From: Schistocerca nitens
Taxonomy: Eukaryota; Arthropoda; Insecta; Orthoptera; Acrididae
Length of the DNA stretch: 64,000 nucleotides
Direction: 5' to 3'
Assembly (NCBI RefSeq): GCF_023898315.1
Contig: NC_064619.1
Span: 478,309,376 to 478,373,375 of the forward strand
Part shown: piece after piece, positions 32,594 through 43,459 of the stretch
Layout of the letters: the number at the start of each line of letters is the position of its first letter
Numbering within the stretch: position 1 is the stretch's first letter
The notes under the pieces: generated by a model
Database searches by the model: none
Seen by the model: only the letters and a program-made list of their open reading frames with translations
What the model was told of the DNA's origin: nothing
Translations under genes and position numbers: made by a program

Positions 32594-34433
32594 CAGGATG
32601 GTCCATTGATAGTGACCTGGCCAAATATCTCACGAAATAAGTAACAAACGAAAAAAACTACAAAGAACGAAACTCGTCTATCTCGAAGGGGAAACCAGTT
32701 GGCGCTATGGTTGGCCCGCTAGATGGCGCTACCATAGGTCAAACGGATATCAACTGCGTTTTTTAAATAGGAACCTCCATTTTTTATTACATGTTCGTGT
32801 AGTACGTAAAGAAATATGAATGTTTTAGTTGGACCACTTTTTTCGCTTTGGAATAGATGGCGCTGTAATAGCCACAAACGTATAAGTACGTGGTATCATG
32901 TAACATTCCGCCAGTGTATTTGCTTCGTGATACGTTACCCGTCTTAAAATGGGCCGTTTACCAATTGCGGAAAAGGTCGATATCGTTTTGATGTATGGCT
33001 ATTGTGATCAAAATGCCCAACGGGTGTGTGCTATGTATGCTACTCGGTATTCTGGACGACATCATCCAAGTGTCCGGACCGTTCGCCGGATATTTACGTT
33101 ATTTAAGGAAGCAGGAAGTGTTCAGCCACATGTGAAACGCAACCACAACCTGCAGCAAATAATGATGCACAAGTAGGTGTTTTAGCTGCTATCAGTAGCA
33201 GACAAACTGCGCGAGAATCGGGAATCTCAAAAACGTCGGTGTTGAGAATGCTACATCAACATCGACTGCACCCGTATCATATTTCTATGCACCAGGAATT
33301 GTAGGGCGACGACTTTGAACGTCGTGTACAGTTCTGCCACTGGTCACAAGAGAAATTACGAGACGATGACAGATTTTTTGCACGCGTTCTGTTTAGCGAC
33401 TAAGCGTCATTCACCAACAGCGGCAACGTAAACCAGCATTATATGCACTATTGCGCAACGGAAAATCCACGACGGCTGCGACAAGTGAAACGTCAGCGAT
33501 CTTGGCGGGTTAAGTATGATGCGGCAGTATGGGGGGAAGGATAATTTGCCCCCATTTTATCGATGGCAATCTAAATGGTGCAATGTATGCTGATTTAACT
33601 TTTACCGATGTTACTACAAGATGTTTCACTGCATGACAGAATTGCGATGTACTTCCAACATGATGGATGTCCAGCACATAGCTCGCGTGCGGTTGAAGCG
33701 GTATTGAATAGCATGTTTCATGACAGGTGGATTGGTTGTCGAAGCATGTTCACCAGATCTGACGTCCCCGGATTTCTTTCTGTGGGGAAAGTTGAAGGAT
33801 ATTTGCTATTGTGATCCACCGACCACGTCTGAAAACATGCGTCAGCGCATTATCAATGCATGTGCTAACATTACGGAAGGCGAACTACTACTGTTGAGAG
33901 GAATGTCGTTACACGTATTGCCAAATGCATTGAGGTTGACGGATATCATTTTGAACATTTACTGCATTAATATGGTATTTACAGGTAATCACGCTATGAC
34001 AGCATGCGTTCTCAGAAATGATAAGTTCACAAAGGTACATGTATCACGTTGGAACAACCGAAATAAATGTTCAAACGTACTTACGTTCTGTATTTTAATT
34101 TAAAAATCCTACCTATTATCAACTGTTCGTCTAAAATTGTATGCCATATATTTGTGACTATTACAGCGCCATCTATCACAAAGCGAAAAAAGTGGTCCAA
34201 CTAAATCATTCATATTTCTTTATGTACTACACGAATGTGTAATAAAAAATGGGGGTTCCTATTAAAAAAACGCAGTTGATATCCGTTTGACCTACGGTAG
34301 CGCCATCTAGCGGGCCAACCATAGCGCTATCTGGTTTCCCCTTCAAGCTAGACAAGTTTCGTTCTTTGTAGTTTTTTCGTTTGACGCTTATTTCGTGAGA
34401 TATTTGGCCCGGTCACGATCTGTGGACCACCCT
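32594..34433 (+). mobile_element. mariner-like element with ~290-bp terminal inverted repeats
   Basis: Inverted repeats 32594-32886 and 34141-34433 begin CAGGATGGTCCATTG and end GTGGACCACCCTG; TATA flanks each side. Inside each repeat the GATGGCGCT motif occurs repeatedly. Transposase starts at ATG 32949. Target TA plus long repeats point to a Tc1/mariner-superfamily lineage. Confidence 0.9.
32949..33990 (+). pseudogene. mariner-like transposase, disrupted
   Basis: N-terminal helix-turn-helix 'EKVDIVLMYGYCDQNAQRV' and 'SVRTVRRIFTLFKEAGSV'. A frameshift near 33140 ends the first frame at 33174-33176. Later pieces: 'RVLFSD', then TAA, at 33385-33404, so the residue after the first catalytic Asp is a stop. 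'FQHDGCPAHSSRAVEAVLN' (33653-33710) holds the second Asp. 'SPDLTSPDFFLWGKLKDI' (33750-33803) holds the third. 'LQDVSLHDRIAMYFQHDG' is clean. Inactive. Confidence 0.85.
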
Positions 34434-34436
34434 GTA

Positions 34437-34764
34437 TATGTTTAGCGGTTCCAGTGGTACATTTGTTTCGGCTCATCTGTCTTTCGGCCATCCTCCTTTT
34501 CGACACTGTCATTTAATATTGGTGCTGAACACATAAAACTTCTTCAAGTTCGAACCAAAACTTCCGGCAACTGCCGAGTTCGGCAAGTACTTGCAGCAAG
34601 ACACCTGGATCTGTTTCCATTGTCTTTCGGGAGCTACTTCTATAAGTTGACGATACTTGCGGAAGTTCACTCGCTACTGGCCTTTGCAAACCGATACAAT
34701 TTGCAGAAGCACCTTCGTCAAGCGAAATGCAGAATTTTATTTGCTTGTGGACATACCCCCTTAA
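34437..34764. other. Unassigned flank
   Basis: Contains the inverted TGTGGACA described for 31875; no coding signal. Confidence 0.35.
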
Positions 34765-36014
34765 GTCTAGTTTACACGGCGCACTAGGTTGCAGGCAACT
34801 GCACTACCGGCCACTGCGCATGCGCGCCGCGCGTTTGCGCAACTCGTTGGTGAAACTATACACTTTCGGCGTATTCCCACTTTGGCGACACTAGTTGCGC
34901 AAGTTTTGAGGTTGTGTGTGTTCGTAGAGTGTAAACCAACTTAAATATGAAGTGGGGAACGGAGAATAATGTTCGCTTTTTGGATATCTATGCTTTGCAT
35001 AGGTGTCTGTGTGATTTCAGTGATCCTGATTACAAAAATAAGCAACATATTGCTGCCGCTGAGACCATCGTGTGCGATCATAACATAGATGGTTTAACAA
35101 TATCTGAGCTGCAGGGCAAAATTTATTGAGTTAGGAGAACACATACAACTGAATTAAGAAAAATACAAGCAAGTGTAATTCTAGCTGTGGCAATGTCCTC
35201 GTCTACGAGACTAAAATCCCACCGTTCGAGTTGGCCAACTCTTTGTTAAGGAATATTGTTGACAGGAGAGAAGGCTATACAGATTCAAGAAGCTTCATTC
35301 TTTATTCAGTATCCATCTATTTAAAACGTCGCTGCAGTGCCCCCCATTGAAATATTGCCACTGTACAGATCTGTCTTCAAGAGAGTAGTTAGCAAACCAT
35401 TCTCTTCTTAATGCGGCCTGCTTAGAATAATTATTGTTGCTAATGTTAACAATTATTACTTTTAATGTTAATAATTATTGGTGTTAATGAAATAGTGTCA
35501 TCACCAACTAAAACCGTATCTTATAGCCTGCCGAGTGTTCTCGACTGTAATGGACGCAATGTGATTTATAATTTAAGTTCTGGCGACAGTGCTTCATGCA
35601 TACAGTACCTTTATTCCTTGTCGCATAATTAAATCTATTTAGAAGAAACGTGAACAGTTCTGGTGACATTCTAAGATAATTAGAAGAACTTCTGGGATCT
35701 TCCGTTATAAATTATTTCAGCAAGAATGCTGAGCAACCGAGCTGACGTATTTTCTTCATCCAGTCACGAATCGAAACACGTTTCTTATTTTCTTCTTAAG
35801 CACAGATTCCACGCAACAAACTTTAACTTCATCGCATCTCGTGCGACGTGCAACTGCCAAAGCTTTCATTTCAGACACGAGCCAGGGACCCACAAAACGA
35901 CGAAATGAAGTATACACTGGTTTCACCGTGTCTACAGTCAAATATGAAACCATTTGCGTGGAATGAGTTCCACGCAACGAGTGGCGCAACCCAATGTCGT
36001 CGTGTAAACTAGGC
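34765..36014 (+). mobile_element. Harbinger-type element carrying a MADF-domain remnant
   Basis: The ends GTCTAGTTTACACGGCG (34765) and CGTCGTGTAAACTAGGC (ending 36014) are inverted repeats, extended by GGTTGC/GCAACC nearby. The left flank is TTAA. The original right flank was probably TTA, inferred from the RTE duplication next door. The MADF-like frame at 34947 fits the accessory Myb/MADF protein of PIF/Harbinger elements. No transposase gene is seen. Confidence 0.7.
34947..35129 (+). pseudogene. MADF-like DNA-binding domain, truncated
   Basis: 'VRFLDIYALHRCLCDFSDPDYKNKQHIAAAETIVCDH' and 'GLTISELQGKI' match the MADF pattern (FI..Y...P.LWD..HPDYKN...). Stop at 35127-35129; the next codons read on as 'RRTHTTELRKIQAS', still MADF-like. 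The domain is therefore complete but carries a premature stop. It likely served as the DNA-binding partner of a Harbinger transposase. Confidence 0.7.
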
Positions 36015-36020
36015 TACATT

Positions 36021-36512
36021 GTTGTGGTCTTCAGTCCTGAGACTGGTTTGATGCAGCTCTCCATGCTAATCTATCCTGTGCAAGTTTCTTCATCTCCCAG
36101 TACCTACAGCAACCTATATCCTTCTGAATCTGCTTAGTGTATTCATCTCTTGGTCTCCCTCTACGATTCTTACCCTCCCAGCTGCCCTCTAATGCTAAAT
36201 TTGTGATCCCTTGATGCCTCAGGACATGTCCTACCAACCGATCCCTTCTTCTAGTCAAGTTGTGCCACAAACTTCTCTTCTCCCCAATCCTATTCAATAC
36301 CTCCTCATTAGTTACGTGATCTACCCACCTAATCTTCAACATTCTTCTGTAGCACCACATTTCGAAAGCTTCTATTCTCCTCTTGTCCAAACTATTTATT
36401 GTCCATGTTTCACTTCCATACATGGCTACACTCCACACAAATACTTTCAGAAACGACTTCCTGACATTTAAATCTATACTCGATGTTAACAAGTTTCTCT
36501 TCTTCAGAAACG
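36021..36512 (-). mobile_element. RTE-type LINE, 5'-truncated copy
   Basis: Minus-strand 36492-36031 is open for 153 codons: 'FVWSVAMYGSETWTINSLDKRRIEAFEMWCYRRMLKIRWVDHV', 'HNLTRRRDRLVGHVLRHQG' and 'KNRRGRPRDEYTKQIQ', the RTE C-terminus. Very similar to the full copy at 44894. Target duplications CTACATT (36014-36020) and CTTACATT (36513-36520). The 3' end abuts the Harbinger-type element. It is the youngest looking RTE copy here because this frame is unbroken. Confidence 0.9.
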
Positions 36513-36520
36513 CTTACATT

Positions 36521-37635
36521 ATATACGTAGATATTTACGCAGCGATATCGTTGTGTGTTGGTCTGCGCCTTCAACTGTTGACTGTACTGCTATATCTTTA
36601 TTCACCTGTTAAATGTTACCAAAGATGTGTGTTGAGTAATGTTTATAGTAATTGTTTACAAGCACGGCAATTAATATTTGAACGCTTGTTGTAGTAGGTA
36701 TGTATTGAGTAATGAATTTTTTTTATATTTCAAAGCATCTAGTATTTTTTTGTTTTCTTTAATATTGCTCTTATGAAGGGCTGTTTCGTTATTTGTTATG
36801 TTGACACTGATTTTTTAAAAATCTTTGTGTACAATATTTTAAGTTTGAGCCCGATTTCAGATTTTTATGTGGCTAAGCGTAATAATGTCTTCCTCTAAAG
36901 AAACGAATGTAGTTACTTTGGGCTAATGCCACAAAATAAGGAAAATGTTATGATTAGCTGATTTACAAGAAATTAAAACATAATGACCCTACGTTATAAA
37001 TAAAGAAACTGTGGGGAACTTCATTTTGAACTGTTGTAATATGATTACTTCGTGTTAAAAGGCGATTTGTGCATGAGTTGCTATCCGTTAATGTACAAGG
37101 ATGAACTTCATGTTTACTGTACATTGCTCCTCATAGAAGTTGTCTTGACACTTTCACAACTGAAATATAAAATGGTTTTATATTAATAAAGCTACTAGAT
37201 TACGTAAAACAGTATTAAAACATTATATATTTTGAATGCCTTCCGCTTATCTTCAGCTGTGCAACATACAGAACGTTTCTCAACCTTAACAACATAAAAA
37301 CCTTCCGACTTCAGATCTCTTATTGTCCTATATCGTAGTGGTGTGTGGCATCACACAAGTGCAAACAAGAAAGATAACATAACGCCGACAGTTTTTTTTT
37401 GTCTATAGCAAATTTTTTGAATGTGGGTTGTAGCTGCAAACAGACCAGTAGCTTAGTTTGAGGTGGAGGTTATGTTTGATGGCAACAGTTTGTTTTGGAG
37501 TTGGTGTTGTCAACAAATATGAATAAGGAATATTATATGTGTTAACATATTGACCTGTAGTGTAGCTTGTGGTATTAGATGGCTTCAGAGGTGATTGGGA
37601 GTTGGTGAAGAGGTATCGAATGTTTCAGTTTAGTC
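36521..37635. other. Unassigned AT-rich DNA
   Basis: No coding exon recognised. The missing 5' exon of DHX16 could lie in 36.5-42.9 kb, but I could not identify it. Confidence 0.4.
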
Positions 37636-37640
37636 AGTTT

Positions 37641-37900
37641 GTGTGGCTTGATGGCCGAGTGCTTAAATGCTAGGCTTGAAATACAAAGGTCTGGGATTTG
37701 ATCTCAGGTGAGTCAGCTGTTGTGTACTAATTCTTTCACCTTGGACAGTATTTTTAACATGAAAAATGCCAAGTTGCATTGTGGCTCTGGGTCTATGTTG
37801 AACTGCATTTCCCTCCTCTCCAGTCCCCCTACTCAGTTTTCTGAGGGAAAAGTCCATTATAGCTGTGGCACTTGGCTCTATTACAACCACAAAAAAAGCT
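37641..37900 (+). repeat. tRNA-like SINE
   Basis: GATGGCCGAGTGCTTAAATGC (37650-37670) and GGGATTTGATCTCAGG (37693-37708) resemble A and B boxes. It lacks an acceptor stem pair, so a functional tRNA is unlikely. Confidence 0.5.
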
Positions 37901-38039
37901 TTTGGAGAAAGAGAATCTGCTGCACTTGTATTTGATCTTAGTAAACCCCCTTTGACTGAATCATTCAGAAGGACCTTCTAATTAAATTAAAATCCCAAAG
38001 GACTGGGGAAGCTGTCCTGGAAACACTCAAACTTATGTA

Positions 38040-38880
38040 GCCTAACACATGTCAAATCATATCCATACAAGGAGCACTCTAATGCGGTAGTGCCACAAGA
38101 ATCCATGATCTGAGTTCAAATAGACATATTCTATAGTTTGTAGAGAACACAATATTGTTCACTGATGGGGAGAGTAATTTGTAGGCTGTGCAACCACCAG
38201 ATGTTCTGCTCAGTGAGGCCAGTGAAAATAAGCTGCAAAAATAAATAAAAGTAGAATGCTGAAGACAATGTGGTATCATGAAACTGGAGCACTGGGTAAT
38301 GGTGGAGCTGTTAATCTTCCAGGCTCCTTCATAAACAGTAAATTAATCTGGAAAGAATGTATCCTGTACCTTCTGAGGAAAGCGTGAATATGTTGTTACA
38401 GTAGAAAGGAATGAAGATCATTACTCATAGCAAAAACATGGTCCACTGTAAACCGGTACCCATTTACTTAACTAGGGGATACGACTCTACATACACCATG
38501 AGACATCACATTCACTATCGCAACACACAGAGGAAGGACAGTCTAAACAGGACAACATATTGACTGACCAAGACACAAGACAGTTTTCCAGTGGCGGGTG
38601 TCGAGCTTCTACGTTTGGAGCTGTTTAAAGCAAAAATGTTGAGTGACTGTAAAGAACATCCACTATACTCTGTCGATAATTTCCTTTTTAGTTATAGAAT
38701 AATGGTTGCCCAGCTTGCAACTCAGTGCTACAACACTAGCATCAACACTGTTTTGTACCTTTGTTATTATTATAGAGTTAATTTTATTGTTATGTTGTTA
38801 TTGTAAATTAATGTAATCCAGCCACAGCCAGCCTTGTCCTGACTTATCTATGAGATAGCATTGTTAATAAAGTTGTATTT
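38040..38880 (+). mobile_element. LINE 3' end (Jockey/CR1-like)
   Basis: Decayed 'ENTILFTDGESN' (FADD-box region, ~38145-38175). Then 'FPVAGVELLRLELFKAKM' and 'KEHPLYSVDNFL' (38585-38695), the C-terminal end of the polyprotein. An AT-rich 3' UTR with an AATAAA-like end follows near 38865-38870. Confidence 0.65.
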
Positions 38881-38884
38881 ACTA

Positions 38885-40010
38885 CATTTAAAAGTGACAG
38901 TATTGGTTATTATGGCTTCAGTGATACACAATTACAGAATCCATTGGATCAAGGAAAACAAGCACTTCTGGCTTGATATACATGCCTAAAAAATAATTGA
39001 AACTATGTGATGACTTATATGTTTAGCTTCACAGTGTCTACATACCATTATTCATTCAATGACTAAAGATGCAGTTCACTGAAATATATAATCGTGAATC
39101 CTGTTTAATAGCCAATCTTAAAACTTCAAGTAATTTCAACATTTTTCTGAGAGCTTGTTAAGTGATAAAATACAAATCCATTCTATGGACATAATTAACA
39201 TCATCTCAAGTTTATAGAAACACTTTGTGTGCTAAAGAAGGACAAATGTTAATACTTAGTAATAGTAAAGACATCCAAGAAAATTGTTAACTCTATGAAG
39301 GAGACTACCACCATGAAGCTAACTAATAGAATATTTGTCAATGCAATTATTGTAGTGATTAGTGCATAAAACATTCATGGTGGAGCTTCTGTTGACAAAT
39401 CTTATTAAACTGGCAGCATGCAGAAATGTATGTGTAGTGGTGCAGTAGCCCTGGACTGCTCAGTAATGAAAACATGTTTTATGAGTCCACCTTTACACTG
39501 TTCTCTGCTGCTGCTCTAGTTTGAGTGTGGAGAGCACAGTGATAAGTGCATAGTCTAGACAGTCTTTTAACCATATGTGAAGCATTGTGAAGGTTTTGTA
39601 ATTATTTGACAGGTCAGTATTATGACATTTCAAACTCTGAAAGAAAAGGTAACTGGTAAGGCAACTTTGGGTGACACTGTTTGTTCTGTGGTGCAGGCGT
39701 GCTTTCATACTGTGAGGAGGAGTAATAGTGTCATCACATAAGCAAATCACCTAAAGTAACACAACATATGAAATAGGAGGTTATGTTTTAGTTGCTGACA
39801 CACACTGTACATAGCAGATAGGAGGATTTTTGATTTTCATCTGTTCATATCAGATCAAGAAGTCCTGTGACCAGCATCTGTGGTGTATGTTCATTTTTCG
39901 CCATTAACTTGTGCATGTGTAAGTGTGTGTATTTGTTCTCTGTCCTGAGTAATTATGTTTGAATCCAATATAACATTGTTTCTGTACTCAATCAGTTAGG
40001 CCGAGTACAG
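38885..40010. other. Unassigned DNA
   Basis: No coding signal recognised. Confidence 0.4.
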
Positions 40011-40012
40011 TC

Positions 40013-40104
40013 AGCGGGTTTTGGTTTTGTGGTTAGCGCTGCTGACTCTTAATAATGGGCCCCCAGGTTTGATTCCTGGCTGGACCTGGGATTTTCCCAC
40101 TCAG

Positions 40105-40164
<60 letters not shown>

Positions 40165-40215
40165 GGGTCATCATGGTCATTTCATCCTCAGCCTCATACG
40201 TACATCTTGCTATAG
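40013..40215 (+). repeat. tRNA-derived SINE with (CT)n expansion
   Basis: A-box region TGTGGTTAGCGCTGC (40028-40042) and B box GGTTTGATTCC (40066-40076). The body shares CCACTCAGG and GTCATCAT.GTCATTTCATCC with the SINE at 17223. A pure CT run of about 27 units (40107-40160) replaces the central segment of that family. Confidence 0.78.
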
Positions 40216-41225
40216 GCATTGTAGTGTTCTGTAGTTAAGGTTGCACTCCACTGTCACTCTTTCTGAGCATTTGATGTATGTGAACCTAAGCTTACAGATT
40301 CCACATGCAGTGGTAGAAGCACACATTAGGCCCTGCCTGCTTCGTCGTGTGATATAATTTGATTGCATTGAGACTGAGAGTTGACTGGGATGTCACACCT
40401 GTTAAGAGATAATTTAAGGTTTCCTTGGAACATGTGTGAGAACAGAAACCTAGTGTTGATAGCAGTGTGAAATTTACTTTACCCTTTTATTCAGTAAAAA
40501 TGAGTATTCCAAGGCATGGTGTTTGGATAGCCTTTTCTATGAGGGTTAAGAGCTGTCAGAAAAGCTACAACAGTCAGAATTGGCTCATATTGACCAAATT
40601 TTCTTTGTGATATCACATTTTGACTCTTGACTGTCAGTTCTTTCTGTCATTGTGAAGCAATATTGACCAAGCATTTGATTGTGTAACCATTGAGGGTAAG
40701 TGTAGTGGGAGCAGGGAATCATTAGATAAGTTGTTTGTGCATAGACTAAGCATACTGCCTAAAGGAAACAAAGTGACAATCCAGTAAACAAAATACTGAT
40801 GAGAGTGATGCTGTAATAATAATTCTACTCAGCATGCGAGGAACAGGAGCTTCTGACATGTAGTTCACACACTTCCAGGGCATCTGTTATTTTATGGATT
40901 CAGCCTGCATGTGGTACCATACCATACAGGCCCAATTATTGGATCCAATGGATATGCACAAAATGTTAACATACTTCTTGGTGTATTCATTGTATTATGA
41001 ATATATGAATGATTTATCTTGAAAAATTTTAGCTGCCATGGATTTCTACATATCACTAATGGCAGATCATGCCTAATATTTTGCACTGCACATCTTTTAT
41101 GCAACATTTGAAACACAGATACACAACCAGGCAGCCAACAGTCATTGCAAGTGTTGCAGTTTTTCATTGGAGATTTAAAGACTGAAGTAGAATGAGGGAG
41201 GAAAGGAGGAGCTTTGATGCTAGTT
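40216..41225. other. Unassigned DNA
   Basis: No coding region, RNA gene or clear repeat recognised. Confidence 0.4.
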
Positions 41226-41229
41226 GGCT

Positions 41230-42010
41230 GTTGTGGAAGGGATATAAGCCATATGTATAAAGAAGTTACAGTGCTAGCAAAATGCAGGAAGATCGACAGA
41301 GAATCAGTGCTTGATGCAGGGATTTTCAGTTGACCCTCAACATAAATAAATGTTACATACTGCGTATAAATAGATGGGAAAACCTGTTATTATTTGATTA
41401 TTGTCTGTCAGTCACTGGAAATAATCACATCTATTAAATACCTGGTTGTATGTGTATGAAGTAATTGTAAATGGGAGGACCATAGTGTACTAACTGTAGG
41501 AAAGGTAGAAACCAGACCGAAATTCATTAGAACAATTTTCAAAAAGTGCAATCCATTCATGAAAAAGATAACTTACAAAAGCCTCATTCGGCCAATTCTT
41601 GGGTGTTGCTTTTCAGTCTTGCACCCTTTCCAGGTATGATTGGTAGAGTAAACAGAGAATATTCAAAGAAGAACAGTCACAAGTTAATTTAGTAAGGATG
41701 AGAGTATCACAGAAATGTACATCCAGATCCAGTTGCTGTGACTGAAAGAGAGGCATTGTACCTCACACTGTGCATTATTGTTAAAATTCCAAGAGTGAAT
41801 GTTTGTACAGGAGTCAACCAACATTGGGCACCCTTGTGTGTATATCTCACAAGAAGAGCCTACAGGTAAAATTAGGTTCAAGCTAATATGGAGGGTTACC
41901 AATAATCACTCGTCCTGTGCATCATTTATGACTGGAATAGGAAAGGAGGGAAGTGACTGTGGTAAACAAAGTACCTTCCAACAAAAACTGTAATGTGGAT
42001 TGTGGAATTT
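41230..42010 (+). mobile_element. LINE 3' portion, decayed
   Basis: Broken frames give 'DFQLTLNINKCYILRINR' (41320-41375), then 'HEKDNLQKPHSANSWVLLFSLAPFPG' (41555-41640), equivalent to 'KK.AYLTLVRPILEYASSVWDP'. A final 'MTGIGKEGSDCGKQSTFQQKL' (41930-41990) ends it. Likely from the same broad LINE class as the other Jockey/CR1-like pieces. Confidence 0.6.
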
Positions 42011-42930
42011 TGTTGTAGGTGTAAAACTTTTGTGGCTAAAAATCTTTGATTTGCAGCATAAACACCTCATTATTGTGGTACCAGCTCATAGTCCAGTCTT
42101 TGGTCACTGCTACTTAGTAATTTCATTAGGCTCTGCTGAAGTTCTAACACTACTGTGCAGTGACTGGAGAGGAACCATCAGTGAATATGGAATTTCTGTC
42201 AAAGTGCACTCATCTTTGAGACAGTGAAATACAAAATTCTCTGTACATGTAGGGAATCAACCTGTAAAGGAAATTATCTGGAAGATGAAAATGGTGACAG
42301 TTGGCCAAACTTTGATTATTGATTTGAAAATCTAGACTTGATTAATGAACACTTAGAAGTAAGTACTGTAGTGACGAAGATGATGTTTGTGATTGAAGAA
42401 AGTTGCAGGGCATAGTGAGAGCATCAACACTCGAACTTGCTTGTGAGGATTTAATGAATAGTATGGTTAAGATAAATAGCTGTGGAGGTACAGTGAAATA
42501 ACAAGTTGTAGTGACCATATATTTTGCAAACACATGTCTGTACATCCTTAATTTTGATCAAGTACAATTTTGAAAAACCAGGAATAGCAAAAAGACAAAG
42601 TAAAGAAACTAGTGAATACCTGAATGTTTCTACAGGTAGTATATTATTGCCTCTCTTCTGCCACAATCCCCATCTTAATTACCCTGTGCTCCTTGCACAG
42701 GTTTTAATATTTGGCTGTGCTTCCTTATTTCGTTATGCAGACTTCTTTTTTGTACCAGTACCCTCGCTTCTTTCATTTGATTCATAACAACAGTAAGAGG
42801 GCTCATTGAAACTTTCTGTTAATCATCTCCAATTTGTTCTGTTACAGATTAAGTTGTGGCATACAGTAGTTTCATTTAAAAATTTAATACACATATAGAG
42901 TTTTTTTTTTAATTTACTTGTACATCTTCT
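42011..42930. other. Upstream intron or flank of DHX16
   Basis: No exon recognised. A T-run and pyrimidine-rich stretch (42901-42939) precedes the acceptor AG at 42940-42941. Confidence 0.4.
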
Positions 42931-42941
42931 GTTGTGTGTAG

Positions 42942-43190
42942 CTACCATGGGAAAACATAAAGACAGAAAAGATGAGAAGAGAAAAGAGAAGCATTCTTCA
43001 GACTATGATCGAGATAGGCATAGTCATCGCAAACACAAGAAAAAGAAATATAGTTCCGACTCAGACTCAGAAAGTGATGACATTGAGAAACAACGGCTAA
43101 AAGATATACGTGAAAGAGATGAATTTGCAGAACGTCTTAAGAAGAGAGACCAGGAGAAAACGCGCAATGTAGTGCATAACACTGCAGCTG
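42942..43190 (+). CDS. DHX16: DHX16 exon A (N-terminal charged region)
   Basis: DHX16 (yeast Prp2) is the nuclear DEAH-box ATPase that remodels the activated spliceosome before the first splicing step. This exon gives 'MGKHKDRKDEKRKEKHSSD', an Arg/Lys/Ser-rich tract with an SDSDSESDD cluster. It then runs through 'IRERDEFAERLKKRDQEKTRNVV', which aligns well with the human segment ending in 'EKTRNVLE'. The acceptor is TGTGTGTAG at 42933-42941 and the donor GTAAGT at 43191. The exon starts in phase with two bases of a split codon, so the ATG at 42947 is probably internal; known orthologues have ~100-150 residues upstream. Confidence 0.92.
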
Positions 43191-43278
43191 GTAAGTGGAA
43201 AAAATTATTTTAAATCTATCTGTTTTGTCATGCACGCTTACATAATTAACAAATTTTAAATTTTGTCTCCAAAAACAG
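43191..43278 (+). other. DHX16: DHX16 intron, 88 bp
   Basis: GTAAGT...AACAG, the only short intron in the window, free of transposons. Confidence 0.88.
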
Positions 43279-43459
43279 AAAAGCGGGCGTATGAGGAGGC
43301 TGTGAAGCGTTTAAAAATGGAAGCAGAAGACAAAGAGAGATTGATTCCCAAGCTGCGAGTGGAGTCAAGACGAAAATACTTAGAAAAACGAAAAGAAGAC
43401 AAAGTGGCAGAGCTGGAAGCAGACATAATTGATGATGAATACCTTTTCCAGGAAGAAGA
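43279..43459 (+). CDS. DHX16: DHX16 exon B
   Basis: The split codon G|AA gives Glu, then 'KRAYEEAVKRLKMEAEDKERL', 'PKLRVESRRKYLEKRKEDKVAELEADI' and 'DDEYLFQEEE'. This is the highly conserved DHX16 block (human 'KKAYEEAQKRLKM' and 'RREYLAKRE...LEAEL.DEEFLF'). Coiled-coil-prone, it lies N-terminal to the helicase core. Acceptor AACAG (43274-43278); donor GTATGT at 43460. One base short of a codon at its end. Confidence 0.95.
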
